From NCBI RefSeq assembly GCF_026230105.1, contig NC_079478.1, forward strand, positions 28,597,653-28,661,652: a DNA stretch of 64,000 nt, read 5' to 3'. Within the stretch, counting starts at the first letter, position 1. Each line of letters opens with the position of its first letter. Of this stretch, positions 1 to 13,400 are shown in pieces. Both the position numbers and the translations under genes were made by a program. The DNA is from Diorhabda sublineata (taxonomy: Eukaryota > Arthropoda > Insecta > Coleoptera > Chrysomelidae). The notes beneath the pieces were generated by a model that made no database searches, was not told where the DNA came from, and saw only the letters and a program-made list of their open reading frames with translations.

Positions 1-858
1 TGAATTTATTCATTGCGGCGTTGCCTTTCAGAAACTGTGCAACTATAATTATTTTTTTAATTATTTGGCTATTTTGTTATATATCTATTTCACTATCTTA
101 CCAAGCTTATGAAAAAATTAAAAATACATCACTTAAAAAAAAGAAAACTTAATCAGATTAATAGTGACAGTAATTCAGAACCAACAGTTCTATCTAAAAA
201 ATTAGAGCAGTCTATTCTTACAAATATTACAGTTACAATAAAACAAATTTCCAAATATAACACCTGTTTGCCGAGTTCTGTCCCTTTTCTTTTGGGGACA
301 TAATTCTAAGGCCTCATCGAAGAAAAATGAGCAATTAAATATTTGAAGAAATAGTTTTACTTAAAAATATAATATTTCATCTTGTCATATTTCAGCGATT
401 CACACGATTTATTCACAAATAACATTAATGTCAATTTTCAAAAATAAGCTTAAATTCATTAAAATAATACCTTGTTATCTTACAATAACATTTTCATCTT
501 AAGAAATATTTTCTAAATACTTATTTTGTATCTAGTATTTCAGATACTATTCTCGAAAGTATTTTAAATCTGGTACCTGAAATATGCATTTTGAAATCCA
601 GATACTTTTGTACATCTCTAGAGTTTACTACCAAATAACTTGCTAACATCATTTGAATATACGCCTTCTATATGAAATCATACCTACATTGACTATATGT
701 ACTTGGTTCTAGACAACTTGAGCTTATTCAAAAGAAGTTTTGGTTCTATGACATCGATTATACATCTACATTAAAGTGGAAAACGTTTGGATATTCCTCA
801 TTTATTATATATATGACTCTTAGATCAAATCAAATAAGTATATTTATAGATCAATATT
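1..858. other. AT-rich stretch without a recognised gene
   Basis: No host coding signal was seen. A 64-codon ORF at 109-303 is Lys-rich and low in complexity, with no recognisable family; I treat it as chance. Confidence 0.5.
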
Positions 859-1753
859 AGGGTGGCGCAAAAAAACCGACTATTTTTTTTTTGAGTCTCG
901 GATGAAAAAATGTTAGTTTTTGATATTTTAAGAGCCCTCTCCAAAGGGCAGCTCAAAAAAAAATTTTTAAGAGGTGGCTCCAAGTTTTTTTAAATTTCGA
1001 AAATCGTCGAAAAACGAATTTTTTTTCTCGTTACGGTATAATTTTATAGACAAAAAAAATAAGTTTCTGGAAGTTTCAGTAAAAAATTTTAATTTTGAAA
1101 GGTCGCTCATAATTTTTTTTTAATTTATTAGTAAATGACTAGATTTTTTCGAGCGACCTTTTAATATTAAAATTCCGTCCATTTTTTTCCCTTTATTTAG
1201 TACAATAATCTATAAAAATACAGCACGAGATGAACTAAAAATCAAGGATAACAAAAAGAACACAATTTTTTTCTAATTTTATAATTTTACAAGTAAAACG
1301 TATCATTACATTTAAATGTTTTTTCTTAATATTTCGTTTAATTATGATTAGTTTCATTTCATTGAGACAGAAATTTTAATTACCGACGCAGCGAAATTAT
1401 TATTTCACTATTTTGACACCATATTATGCCAGAGCTTTTTCCACTTTACTTTTGAATATAGAACTTGTTTGTAAACAATTACTTCATGACTTTCGGTTTA
1501 CTTCTCACTCCGAATAAAGAATCTCAAAATAAATAACAGTTAATTATAAAATACTAATTCGACAGTTCGTGATTTTTCAATGTTACAATGTTTGATATAT
1601 TCGATCAACAAACAGGTATGTTCCTTTGTTATTTATGTCGTTTCTGTCATTCTTTTGTCCTAACCTCAATAAAGTTCAATGTATCTAATTGTTTCATAAA
1701 CATTTAATGTCTTATTTAGAATTTTTATCTGAAATATTTCTATATTTTGGTTT

Positions 1754-2287
1754 TTGACTATGATCTTCATGTATTTTTTTTGTAGACGAAAAATGTGCTC
1801 TAAACGACAATTGAGATCAACAAAACCATCTAACCCTGGTGAATTGGTAATTGGCGAATACCATAAAGAATTGAAAATTGTTAGAGCTCCTTCTCGTCGA
1901 GAAGTACTTAGTTTTATCTTATTTCATCACTACGAAAATAAATTGACAATTGCAGACAGTTTGAAATTAACTGCTCAAAATATTCTACAATGTTTGGAAT
2001 CCAAGATTTATCTTGGTGAGCCTGCTAATTTTTCAATAAATAAGCCAGGGGCATATCATCGAGCTAGGTGGATGTCCAAAATAATTTATTGTTTGAAAAT
2101 ATATCTTTTCCGGAGTCAATTTAAAGTTTCTAGAGTAGTCTTGAAAGAACTTGAAGAGTTTAACGAATTTGTAATTAAAATTTATCTGAAAGCCTGGTTC
2201 CTATGCCAAATTCCGACTATAGCCCCAAGAATTGATTTACAATTACTGAAAGATCTGGTCCAATTTAAAAAAAAAATCAAAAGTTAG
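1754..2287 (+). pseudogene. Transposase-like ORF, first part
   Basis: 177 codons. Real similarity probably starts near MCSKRQLRSTK (1792). It includes REVLSFILFHHYENKLT and ARWMSKIIYCLK and ends at TAG in the wrong frame after a run of A; one base of shift continues into SAALKSFSRHLWYIS. Confidence 0.7.
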
Positions 2288-2344
2288 GTTCAGCAGCGCT
2301 TAAAAGTTTTTCACGACATTTATGGTACATTAGTGACTATTTAA

Positions 2345-2713
2345 TTGGATTGGAATTTTTTAATTTCAATTAAAATCAAAATTAAAATGGTTTCAGCCTT
2401 AAAAACACAATCTGAACAGCAGCCATTGAATCGAAGCCATTTCTTCGAAGCCTTAAACTTGAGTGACGAGTTCTTAGAAACACATCCTGCAACCTGGAAT
2501 TCGAATCAGTCCTACTTAAGGAGTTTGAATATAGTTCGTACATTACATATAGTTAATGACACAGCTGAGCGTGGTATTTCATTAATGCAGGAGTATCTAC
2601 AATTTGTAAAAAATGACGATGAACTGCAGAAAGTATTACAAGTTGTCGAAGAAAATCGTAAGTTATATCCCAATGCAAATAAAATGAATTTAATACGGAC
2701 TTTGAATAAATAA
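2345..2713 (+). pseudogene. Transposase-like ORF, second part
   Basis: About 107 codons from the ATG at 2388. It includes HFFEALNLSDEFLETHP and NDTAERGISLMQEY. The conserved-looking acidic AERG could be a catalytic or structural element; this is inferred. Confidence 0.7.
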
Positions 2714-3253
2714 TATATGATATCGATCTAAATAAAGTTAAAATCGGTTATAATTTAAAATTTAGTTTCAGAATTAATAACAAAGTCATTAAAATACTGT
2801 TAAAATGTTGTAGTTGAATAAATAAAATTATAAAATTAGAAAAAAATTGTGTTTTTTTGTTATCCTTGATTTTTAGTTCATCTCGTGGTGTATTTTTATA
2901 GATTATTGTACTAAATAAAGGAAAAAAATGGCCGGAATTTTAATTTTAATATTAAAAGGTCGCTCAAAAAATCTAAAGTAATTTACTAATAAATTAAAAA
3001 AAATTATGAGTGACCTTTCAAAATTAAAATTTTTAAGAGAAACTTTCAGAAACTTATTTTTTTGTCTATAAAATTATATCGTAACGAGAAAAAAAAATAA
3101 AAAAAAATTTGATTTTCGAAATTTAAAAAAATTTGGAGCGACCTCTTAAAATTTTTTTTTGAGCTGTCCTTTGGAGAGGGCTCTTAAAATATCAAAAACT
3201 AACATTTTTTCATCAGAGACTCAAAAAAAATAGTCGGTTTTTTGTGCCACCCT

Positions 3254-4165
3254 AAGCAATATGCATTAATACAATAATGAGGGAGTGGGAAAATGATGTA
3301 ATGGTAATTATACATAAAAAATAGTGAAACCTATCAACACATATAAATTTCTTTGAATGCACTAAATAAATATTTATGAAAATGTCAATGGCAGTGAATT
3401 GGTAGCTAGTTAAACATTGTGTTCATATTTCTTATGCTTTTAGATCACAAATCAATAGATTGAATAGTCATGTTACATTAAAATAACTAAAAGATTGGGA
3501 AGTTTTCATAAATAATGTTAAATACTGATTAATAATTTTAAAACGAATAAAATATATATTTTGAAACAAACAAAACAAATTAAAATACATTACATGGAAT
3601 TTATCTTTATCTGTGGATGTCACATTTGTCAAATTGATAAACAACAATAGGAATAGAAAAAGCTCACAGCTTCTTACCACCACACTCACAATCACACTGG
3701 TTGGTCTTTCGATCTGGATATGAGCTATCGAACTGGAAGGACCAGAAGGTGTAAATGTGAGTGTAGGTGTAGTGGTAGTGTGTTCAATATGAATATCATC
3801 AATTGTTCCAGAATTCCGACTACCCAGTTTTTGGCATTAATCTTTAAAATTCAAAAATATTATTTAGACAATTGATCCACTGCTTTTATATAAATCTAGC
3901 CTTTGCGGGCTGAAGAATTATTGATATTAATAATTGTTAATAATTATTAAAATTTCTCTTAAATTACTAATAACTAAAATACAATTGAACATTACACTCA
4001 ACAATAATATTTAAATTAGGACCAAAAAGGTTCTTAGTTATGAACTAATATAGTGCTTAATGTAAAATAAAATAACGATTGAATTATTTGAAACTTCCCA
4101 ATCTTTTTAAAATGAAATATACTATAATCTATATTCTAAAATAATGGTTACACGATGGGATATAT
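3254..4165. repeat. 3' flank of UBASH3 with a fold-back repeat shared with 15.5 kb
   Basis: ACCACCACACTCACAATCACAC (about 3677-3698) pairs with GTGTAAATGTGAGTGTAGG (about 3747-3765). The second arm continues as GTGTAGTGGTAGTGTG and is found again near 15556-15604, so it belongs to a dispersed repeat. The rest of the stretch is AT-rich and unremarkable. Confidence 0.5.
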
Positions 4166-4422
4166 TTATTCTAAGATCAATTTAAAATCGAACCGTTGAT
4201 TATTAGAATGAGTTACTGGCAAGCTTGGCGGTTCTACTATTTGCCATTCACCGCTGATGTTAGTTACTTCGATAAATGCGCAGTATGGTATTTTTTGTAT
4301 CAGTTTAATCATATCATTTTTAGATTTCGGTTTTCTACCAATCAATTCATAGGAGCAGGTTTCTAATGTAGCTGAGTGACCAACAAGGAGAATGTTGCCG
4401 CTTGGATGAGCTGATAAAGCAC
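4166..4422 (-). CDS. Ubash3: UBASH3 exon 9: C-terminal end of the histidine phosphatase
   Basis: Completes codon 554 and encodes residues 555-638. NILLVGHSATLETC holds the second catalytic His (H569). WQIVEPPSLPVTH is the usual C-terminal motif. The acceptor is TTTTTTAG. The stop TAA overlaps an AATAAA hexamer (reverse strand, 4170-4165), probably too near the stop to be the working polyadenylation signal. Confidence 0.96.
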
Positions 4423-7400
4423 CTAAAAAATATATTTGTGAGAATATAAACAATATTGTAATTTGTAATATTAATAATAAATAAACCAAGAACAAAAAAG
4501 TCAGAATGTGAAGACAATTTGATTGTTTTCTTTGAATTGGGGCATTGTTTACAAATTGTCCCTTCCGGCCTGAGAGTGAATTTTGCGTTCAAGTTTTGAG
4601 CCCGTGTGGTTCGAGTTCGAACGGATTTGGCACAAGGAAGCAAGTCACACGTCGCTCGTCGAAACTCAATCAACATGACAGATCACCCGCATAATTCGCC
4701 AGATTCAGTCCCTTATCTCTTTTCCTTGTTGCCGAAATGCAAAATAGTGCTTCAGAGGCGGTACTCTGGAGATGTGGAGCCATCAAGGTAGAAACGACAT
4801 TGCAGCTGAACAGCATCACAACTGAAAACTTTTAGTAATTATATCAAATGGAAACGGCGTTGGCAGAAGTGCATCTTGTTTTAGGGAGAGTTCTTTGAAA
4901 TAAGAATATTGCAATTCTCGAATAATTGTAGAAATAAAGTTGTTGTTCAATTCTTATACGTATTTTTCGGATAAACTTCATATTTTTGAAAAATTACTAG
5001 CATAACTAATGTTATGAAGTTAAAGATCTCACCCTGGAGCTTTTCTTGGGTCGATTCCGATGAAAATAGTTTCAGTGCTTTGAGTGTAAAATTTTGGATA
5101 GGAAATACCATTTTAAGGGATTGTTTGAAGATATTTCTTATTTCTTCATTTTCTTTTATGGTTGATTCCATATGAAATGGCAGGTTTACTCTTTATTGAA
5201 TGATCTGCTTTTCTTTTACTGCTTTTGCCTATTTACTTACTTCGTCTCTTATATGTGGTATTACTCTCTGGTGTTAATATACGAATGTACAGTAGGAAAA
5301 TATTTTGTCTAGCTCTTTCATTTTTTATTAGTTTTTCATTGATTTTATCAGCTCTCACTGCTTCATTTTTCTTTTAATTATCATTTGTAGATAAAGAAAA
5401 ATCTGTCTTGATTGTATTCACTAATTAATTTCCAAATATTTGTTGTTACCTCATTTTAAAAATATTCTTCAATACTCTAAACTTGTCACTTATATATATA
5501 TTCATTTTCTTATTTTTCATTGTATCAAGGTATATTCTGTTTCTGTATAAAAATATTGCTTTCAGTTTCCTTTTTATGAAATTTTCTCTCAGCTTTTATA
5601 TTTCTTCGTTATATCTGTATATCCTAGAATTTATATCAGTTTTGGTCTTATGCACCTCTAATTCTAATAATTCTATGTATACTATTGAGAAACTGTCTAC
5701 AAAATTAAGGATATTCGAGATAAAATTATAAGAGAAATGTATGGAAAGAAAGAAATTAGCTAAGAACAATAATGTAGACAGACACATATATAAAAAAGTA
5801 ATGAAAATATACTAAGAGCATAGGAAAGAAGTAAAACAAAATGAAAAATTCAGGTCACCACTGATTTTAATGTCATGAATATTAAGGAAGAGAAGAGGAA
5901 AGTGAGAGACAAGGAGTTGTAACAAAAACAGTAAAAAGTAAGTCACATTGATGAGATTGACAGGTCAAATTTTGGTTTAATAAATGTAATTAAACGTTAA
6001 TTTCATCAATCCAAATTTCATGTTTGATAAAGACAAATTTTCTTTGTTCTAGTAATTGTAGATAATAAGAATTATCTGTCCGACTGTTTTTATGACTTAC
6101 TTCGTGTAATAAAAGCATTCCTCAAATAGAACTGTTCACAATTTTCTTTCGATTCCTTTAGCTCCTTTTCGCTAACAAAAGGTATATAATTTTCGTCAAT
6201 ATTAAAACCGCCTTGCAACAATTCCTCTTTAGATAACCAAGCAGGAACTCCTTCATTATACCAAATAGTCCATTCGAAAAGTCCAGGTTCGATTTTTATT
6301 TTAAGCTGGTCTCTTTTCCCCAGTCCTCTTAAAAAACCATCACAAGTTTGAATACATCGGAACGATGGAGAGCAGTAAACATGTTCTATATCAATATTTT
6401 TATCTCTAAGAGATTCTCCAGTCTAAAAATAAAAGTATTTATAAGTAGTATATCGTGATAAAAAAACTAGTCAAAAACATAAATACAGATTTTAAATATG
6501 ATAATTTAAGACCCTATAATATTCTTTTAGGTCCTTTTTTATACCATAATTCCCGATTTGCACCTTTTCATTTATCCACTCTACTGAAGCATGCCATTGA
6601 ATAATTTCAAGACATGTTGCCAGAAAATTTGCGTTAGTTTACTAGAAGCTTTTTCTAAAGTAGAAACATCTATAATTTTTTTCTGCATCTTCTTATACAA
6701 GAAGGTTAATAACCTAGACCTGGAAAACCATCGTCTAAAGCTTTTATTTCCGTTATATAAGAAGTTTGATTGAAATGAAATACCCAGTGAAATCCAAAAA
6801 ACCCAGTAATTCATAAATATAGTATGATGTAAAAATCATGTACTAAAATTAAAAAAGGTGGCAACTTAAGTGATCACATCTGGTACTATATTTAATGAAT
6901 CGACACGGATTTGTGCGTATACAAATAATATCGCAGTAGTAGACAGAAATAAAGAGAGACTCAGAAGATTGAAGGCCAGTGGAAGATTTAATAATATTAA
7001 AACTTTTAAACGTGTCAATAAATTTAAATATCTCGAGGAAAATATAATCAATCAACCTAAACCAAGTACTGCCATACAAAAAAGAATAGAAAGTGGTGAT
7101 AGAGCTTCTTTTGTGAACCTGAAGCTCCTGAAAAACAAACTAATAACAATAAGAACGAAAAATCTACAGGACTCTAATAAGACCAATCAAAACTTACAGC
7201 AGTGAATGTTGGGCCATGACACAAAAATACCAAGAAAGATTGAGAATAAATGAGAGTAATATTATTAGGAGAATATATGGAGGTATTACAATGAATTAAG
7301 CACACTGGAGAATCCGAAATATAAGAGAAATCGATTAAATACTAAGTAATGAAAACATCATCCGATTCATTGAAGCCCGAGATGTTGAGATGGTTTGGAC

Positions 7401-10400
7401 ACATTCGCAGAATGGAGGACAACCGGACGAACAGTTACACATTGTATTGCTGAGCTCCTGTAAAATATCCCATATCATATGGGAAGTAATTTTTAGGATG
7501 TTATTTTAAAATTTTCGATAAAAAAATTGTGCCTAAATTTGTGACTGTTTGTCATTTTTTCTCAAAAGGTTTCAAATGGACTGATCAAGTTCACGAAGAC
7601 TTACAAACAATGAATCTGAAAGGATAGGGAACGTTGGTGAAGAACAGACTAATTTGGAGGCGAGGCGAGCTGTAGCGCCAATTGATAAGGTATATAGAAA
7701 GTTTCTTTTAATAAATTATAACTGATATTAAAAATGTCATCCTGGATCATCAATTCAATTTAGTGAGTACCATATGAAACAAAGTCGACTCAAATAGTGT
7801 GAAGAATAAATATCCCAGTAAAATTTGAGGAACTTTTTGATTATTGGCAACCAACGTAGTGTCTTTTACTTATTCCTAAGCTTATCTAAGGAAGTGATGA
7901 AGAAAAAGTGAAATAAAAAGATTATTTCATATAACATAAAATTATTATATAAATATAGCATTACAATCAAAGTACATTTTCAGTTCCTTTTAGATCAAGA
8001 ACGGTCAACTAATTCATGTATACATTTTCTTATATAACTTTTTAGTTCAGTCTTGAAGCTTTTTAGTGTATTTTATTTTTCCATATCATCTAGTAGGTTG
8101 TTAATATTATAAAATCCTAAAGTACAAATAACTTCTCTGTCCTATGTTCTTATTCATAAGAGGTATAACATACTTTTGTTTATTCCTAGTTTCATAGCCA
8201 TGTAATTTCAAAAATTTATTTTGCAAAACTTGTAGTGCATTATAGTGTGTTTTTGAAACACTCGAAGCAGAAGATCCGTTATGTCTTTGGCCCAGTTTGC
8301 ACATACTTGGCTAACGCCTCGGCAGTGCAAGACTTTGGGCACAACAATAATGATAGCCTTCTACTCCTAGTAATATAATGTACTATTTTCATATTATTGT
8401 TAGGATCTTTTTTCAATTCTATTTATAATTTATTTTTTCTGTTTTTCATAAGTGAGGGAGTAATCCATGCTTTTCGTTTTTTTTTATTATATGCTATTTT
8501 TGAGTAAATAATAGATTGTTGTACTGCTTTCTGTATAATATTTATTAATTTGATTGTTCTGGAATCAAGATCTGGTTCCAGATGGATGTCATTCAATGGG
8601 GCGTACTGTATATTTTTTAATGATGTTTTGTTATCAAGGTATTCCTTATATTAAATATTAAAGTTGGTCTAATGTCTTTTTATTTTTTCTGTTAGTCTAA
8701 TATTAATTGACAAAATGTCACAATCCACTATTTATGTTAAAAGTTCCAAATGTATTGCAACCAATTAGGTAAGTACAAATAAAATGCAATATTATTCATT
8801 TAATAAATACTACAAGTGACGACATAAAAACGTAGGATGATATAAATCCTTAAAGTTTAATCAATAGTGATACAGTTAAACATATATACAGTTGAGATGA
8901 TAATGAATAGAATATAAATAATGACAAAAGATTTTTTATGAACTCTATTTTAGTTTTAATGTTATTGTCTCGAGTGTTTCACAGTAATACTTACCAAAGT
9001 TGCCTGTATAATTCCAATATTCGTAATAGGAGAATCTCTCAAATACCCAATGCTTCCGTCACTTCTTATTGGCAAGGTTTTTGGCATGTTCAAATCTTTT
9101 TGCGTGTATTTACCTGTTTCGTCAAAACAATAAGGGGTCCAACTACCGAAGGTGAAGTCAACTCGTTCTCCATGTCGCATTACGAAGACACTTCGAGGTT
9201 TAGACTGAACATAAGATAATGTTAATACCACGTTATTGAAATTTGTTATGAGGTGTCAAAAATATTAAATTGGCAGTTGAACAAGAATTATTGTAATAAT
9301 CGCAAAATAGCACAATAGAACAAAATTAAAATACTATCTAGACTTGTCTCATTCTATGTATGTATTGGGGTGTCATATACACTGCGACCCAAGGATATAT
9401 TGTGTCCCGCCTTCTTGCTACGATACTGGAGAATCCAGTGTTTACAGCTGATCTATTAATCCCACTTCTTTTATAAAGTTTAGAATGTGGGATGTCTACA
9501 GCTGCCATAGATCTTCGTCTTCTATTCCATTCCAGGTGTAGTGCTCTGGAGTTTCACACTTTGAGAAAATATGGATAGAGGTTTCGTCTACTATGCAACA
9601 AAATCTGCACGTCCAGAGTCTTCAGGTGATAGGACTCCTGTTAGTTACAGTGTTTACATAATTTTCTTTTATAAAATATGTGAATTTAAAGCAATTAAAC
9701 AAAAAGATAAACACAGTCACATTTTAAATTTATTTTTGTTGTAATCTAAAGCCATCTATGAGCAATATAAGAGAACTTCATGACATTTGAGTCTATAACT
9801 TCTATATAACCTCTCGGTGAAATGTTTATTTAGTAAACTTTATTATTGTTAACTCATTTAGCAAAAATTCTGATATAATTTTCCAAAAAAAAAATTAATA
9901 CTTCTATGAGCTTAAGAAATCCAATGTTTCTTTTGGGAGAACCAACCGAAACAATCAGTGGCAATAAATTTGCAACTAACAAACAAGTACTATAAATGTT
10001 ATTTTATCAAACAAGAGAAACAAAAAACACTTTCAGCAAGTTGTCAATTTGTTGTAGTTACTAACTTCTAGTAAAGAGTTGGAATTGAAATACAAATTGT
10101 TTCAAGATGTGTTAAAAAAGTTAAAAAACTGTTTAATAAGTATAAACATTCCAACCAACATTTTTTGTTTTATGATGGTAACGGTTACATATCGATTACC
10201 TATTTTATAAAATGTCAGAACCTATCAATTGTTCAAGGAATGTTGTCGTTGCTCTTATGAAACCCCTATAGCACTTAAATGGAGAATCTCATAAAGGTAA
10301 CAGGGACCAAATTTTAGTCCCATATAAAACTTTTAGTTCCCATTTATTTATAACCAAGAGGTAGTCATTACCGTTATAAATCATAAATATGTTTTATAAA

Positions 10401-13400
10401 GGCAAGTGATACATTTTCGTTACTGCTTTCAACATTATCTCTTTCTTTATCATTTGCTTGCAATATACATATTTTATATATAGTCCTTTGTCATTATTAT
10501 ATATTAAAAACATAAAGGCCAGATCTGGTCTATATGGTGGATGAGGAACCAATCGAAGTGTATTTTGTTCAATTTAATCATCCTTGCCATCGACTTGTGA
10601 ATCGGTTTTTTTCATCGACACATGAGGCCATTTTACCTTGATTTTTGCATTCAAACGATCCAACAACTCTATGTCGTATTAGCTATTGATTGTCTCCCCC
10701 CTTTGGAAATAGTCGATGAACAATATTCCATGCACAATCCAAAATACTGAAGCCTGGCTTTTGTGTTTTGGACCCTTCGGACGTGGTTCACTGGCTGTAG
10801 CCCACTCGGATGATGATAGTTTTGATTTCGGAGTGAAGTGAATCATTAGCATTACTCTTAAGTTGACAGCAATGGAATTCACTTTGATATTATTATGAAA
10901 ATGTCTCATTAAATATTATAACAACTCAAAAGCTATGAAATGTTCCTGTGACGACTTAATTCTATTTGACACAAAAAATTTATCGATTAATTTTATATTT
11001 TACTCTGTCTAGAACTAAAGCACCCTCGTTTTGAGCCCATTAAAACTTAATTTTGATAAAAACCTGAAAATTAAAATTATGTCTGACGAACTTTTTTTGC
11101 AATTAAAATGTAGAAATTTCCTTAACCGGATATTGTTGAAGAAATATGACTTCTTGTTTGCTTAAAATGCAATATTGTTTCTTTTTTATATTTATGTCAA
11201 TTCGAAAAAACATAAAGATGGGCGCCATTTAAAGGATTCCATGTTTGCCGGCTCATCCACACAAAACCTATAGTAATTTTGTAATACTTATAGTTTTATA
11301 AGTTACCAAAAAGGTATTTATAAAAATCTTTGTAACGGTATAAAACTAAAGGTAACCGGAAAACCAACTGAAAACTATTAGTGCGCAAATGTGAAATGTC
11401 AATCATTTAATCAATAATAAGACCACTTTTTAGTTGTTGTTTTTGAAAGAAGTGACCCATAATATTTTTCTATTAAGTGTCAGTTTTTTTTATATATATA
11501 TAGATAAAGCAAAGCCTAAAATCCTAACCCAAAATGCCTTTTAAAATTGTTCAAACCAAAGAAATTGGGAAAACGACAAATGGGTTTAAAATATTTCAAC
11601 GCTTGATGGTTGGCTTTTACCTTGGAAAATTCCAATAACCATCGGCTTTATTTCTGGATAGTTATGAATGTTAAATAATATTGGCCAAAATTCATCCTTG
11701 CTACTTTTGTAAATCGGGATCCCATCCATATTTGTATTAATTCAAATGGTTCATTATTGTTTTTAAAATTACAGTAGGTTTTAATGCAATAATTAAGGTC
11801 TTGATTCCAGTAGAATTGTTTATCAGCTATGTCTACCATATTTTGTTTTATTTGGAGTTTCTAACAGTGTTCTATTATCTTTTGGAAGAGTATCTGGCCA
11901 ATATTTATTTACAATAAAAAAAATGTCATTTAATGAACTTTGGCATATATTTGAGGAAACAGACAATTGCCTAAAATCCGCAAGTAACTCGTTTTTTCTC
12001 TCAATTGGCAATTTGTAATTGTTATAATTAGTTATTACCTCATTAAAACTTTTGTCATTGAATAACTCAGCCAATTTTTCCTTGTGTCAATATATTCTTC
12101 TAAATATCCTTTATTCGTATTTTCATCAGTGGTAGTTATATTAGTAGTAGTTATTAGTATTTGCCAATGTAATATTGTCTTGATGAAAGTATAAATTTTG
12201 CTCGATTTCTTCTGGATCTTCTGCAGTTTTTGATGATTTATCAACAATTCGCAAAATATTATCACGGGTTTTACAACACTTTCGACAAAACACTTCTACT
12301 ATATTTAAATTTATGCCAATTTTCGTTATCTTGTGACATCTTTAGGAAAGCAATTCTTAAAACCCTAACCTCAAAAACAAAGCGGCTTCCTTCTATATGA
12401 AAAGTTGTTAATGGGCCTTTAAGTGTTATAACTTCCTTTAGGTTTTAAAGTAGCTGTAGTATATTACGTACCTTATTATTTATAAGGGTTTTACCGAAAT
12501 AAGTTATAATATCCCAAGAGTAAAAGTTGGGTTAGTTTTTAAGAACGCTATAAAACCTTTTCAAAAAAACTGACAGTACTAACACCAAAGGTTTTATAGA
12601 TGAAGTAACCCAAAACGTTTTGGATGCAATATTATAAAACTTTTTTGATATTTATTAGATGTCTTATAAAACTTAAATCGCCAATGGTTTTGTTATAAAG
12701 CTATAAACACTATTATAAAAGTTAAGGTTTCTTATAAACTCCTTGTTACCTTGTAATAAAACCTTGAGCTGCGAAAAATGTTAGTTGGGAGTGTCTATAC
12801 TTATTATACACCGAGAGGTTATAGACTCAAATGACATGAAGTTCTCTCAGGTTGCTCTCAGATGGCGTGTTTAGCTTTTTGTTTAATTGCTTGATATTCA
12901 CAAATTTTAAGAAAGAAAATTATGTAGAAGTACGTAGATATACAGATAATGGAGTTACTGAATAATTTTATTGCAAAAAAGCGATAGTAACTAAAAAATA
13001 GGAAAATGATGAATTTAAATATGAATACAACTTTATCGTTGAATAACTTTTAAACGGTAAATTTTATCGAAAAAAAGCATTCAGATATTTTTAGTAGAGC
13101 GTTAAATTTTCTACAAGAAATAGTGGTTCAATTATTTTTAGCTACATTTATTTAAGTGGAAAAACATTAAATAATAAGGGTTAGGGTCTGATGTTTTTTT
13201 AAGTCAACCTAAAAATTTAAAGGGCGTTTGCAGAGCAAAATCCAATTTGGAAAATGACAACGCCCAAATAATTACCGAAAAGTCGCAAGATATTTCTGCT
13301 TTTAAGTTTTTTACAAAACAGTTTTTACTAGTTTTCAATAGATGGCGACATATACGTATTAAAATATGAGTATAAAGTTCTGCACTTAAGCCATCAATAT

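Larger units (their letters stand above)
859..3253 (+). mobile_element. DNA transposon with ~430 bp terminal inverted repeats and a broken, unclassified transposase
   Basis: The ends AGGGTGGCGCAAAAAAACC (left) and its reverse at 3235-3253 open inverted repeats that match over 859-1288 and 2823-3253. Between them, 1754-2287 (177 codons) and 2345-2713 (122 codons) are pieces of one protein. The frame changes in a poly-A run near 2265-2275 and again in a T-run near 2356. Landmarks are ARWMSKIIYCLKIYLF, RHLWYIS, GLEFF and NDTAERG. I recognise this as a repetitive transposase-like family seen in many animals but cannot give it a superfamily name. Flanks share CAATAT, a possible target duplication offset by two bases. 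Confidence 0.8.

Noticed and set aside
109..303. 64-codon ORF at the left edge
   Set aside because: Low-complexity Lys/Thr/Ser composition in AT-rich DNA, no family resemblance and no splice context.
4165..4170. AATAAA overlapping the UBASH3 stop
   Set aside because: It would leave almost no 3' UTR; coincidence of the GAA-TAA-AT sequence is more likely.
4611..4626. TTCGAGTTCGAAC patch resembling a tRNA B box
   Set aside because: No matching A box or cloverleaf around it.
4347..4676. 109-codon minus-strand ORF overlapping UBASH3 exon 9
   Set aside because: It reads the conserved exon in a different frame and continues into intron; exon 9 in its proper frame carries the catalytic His.
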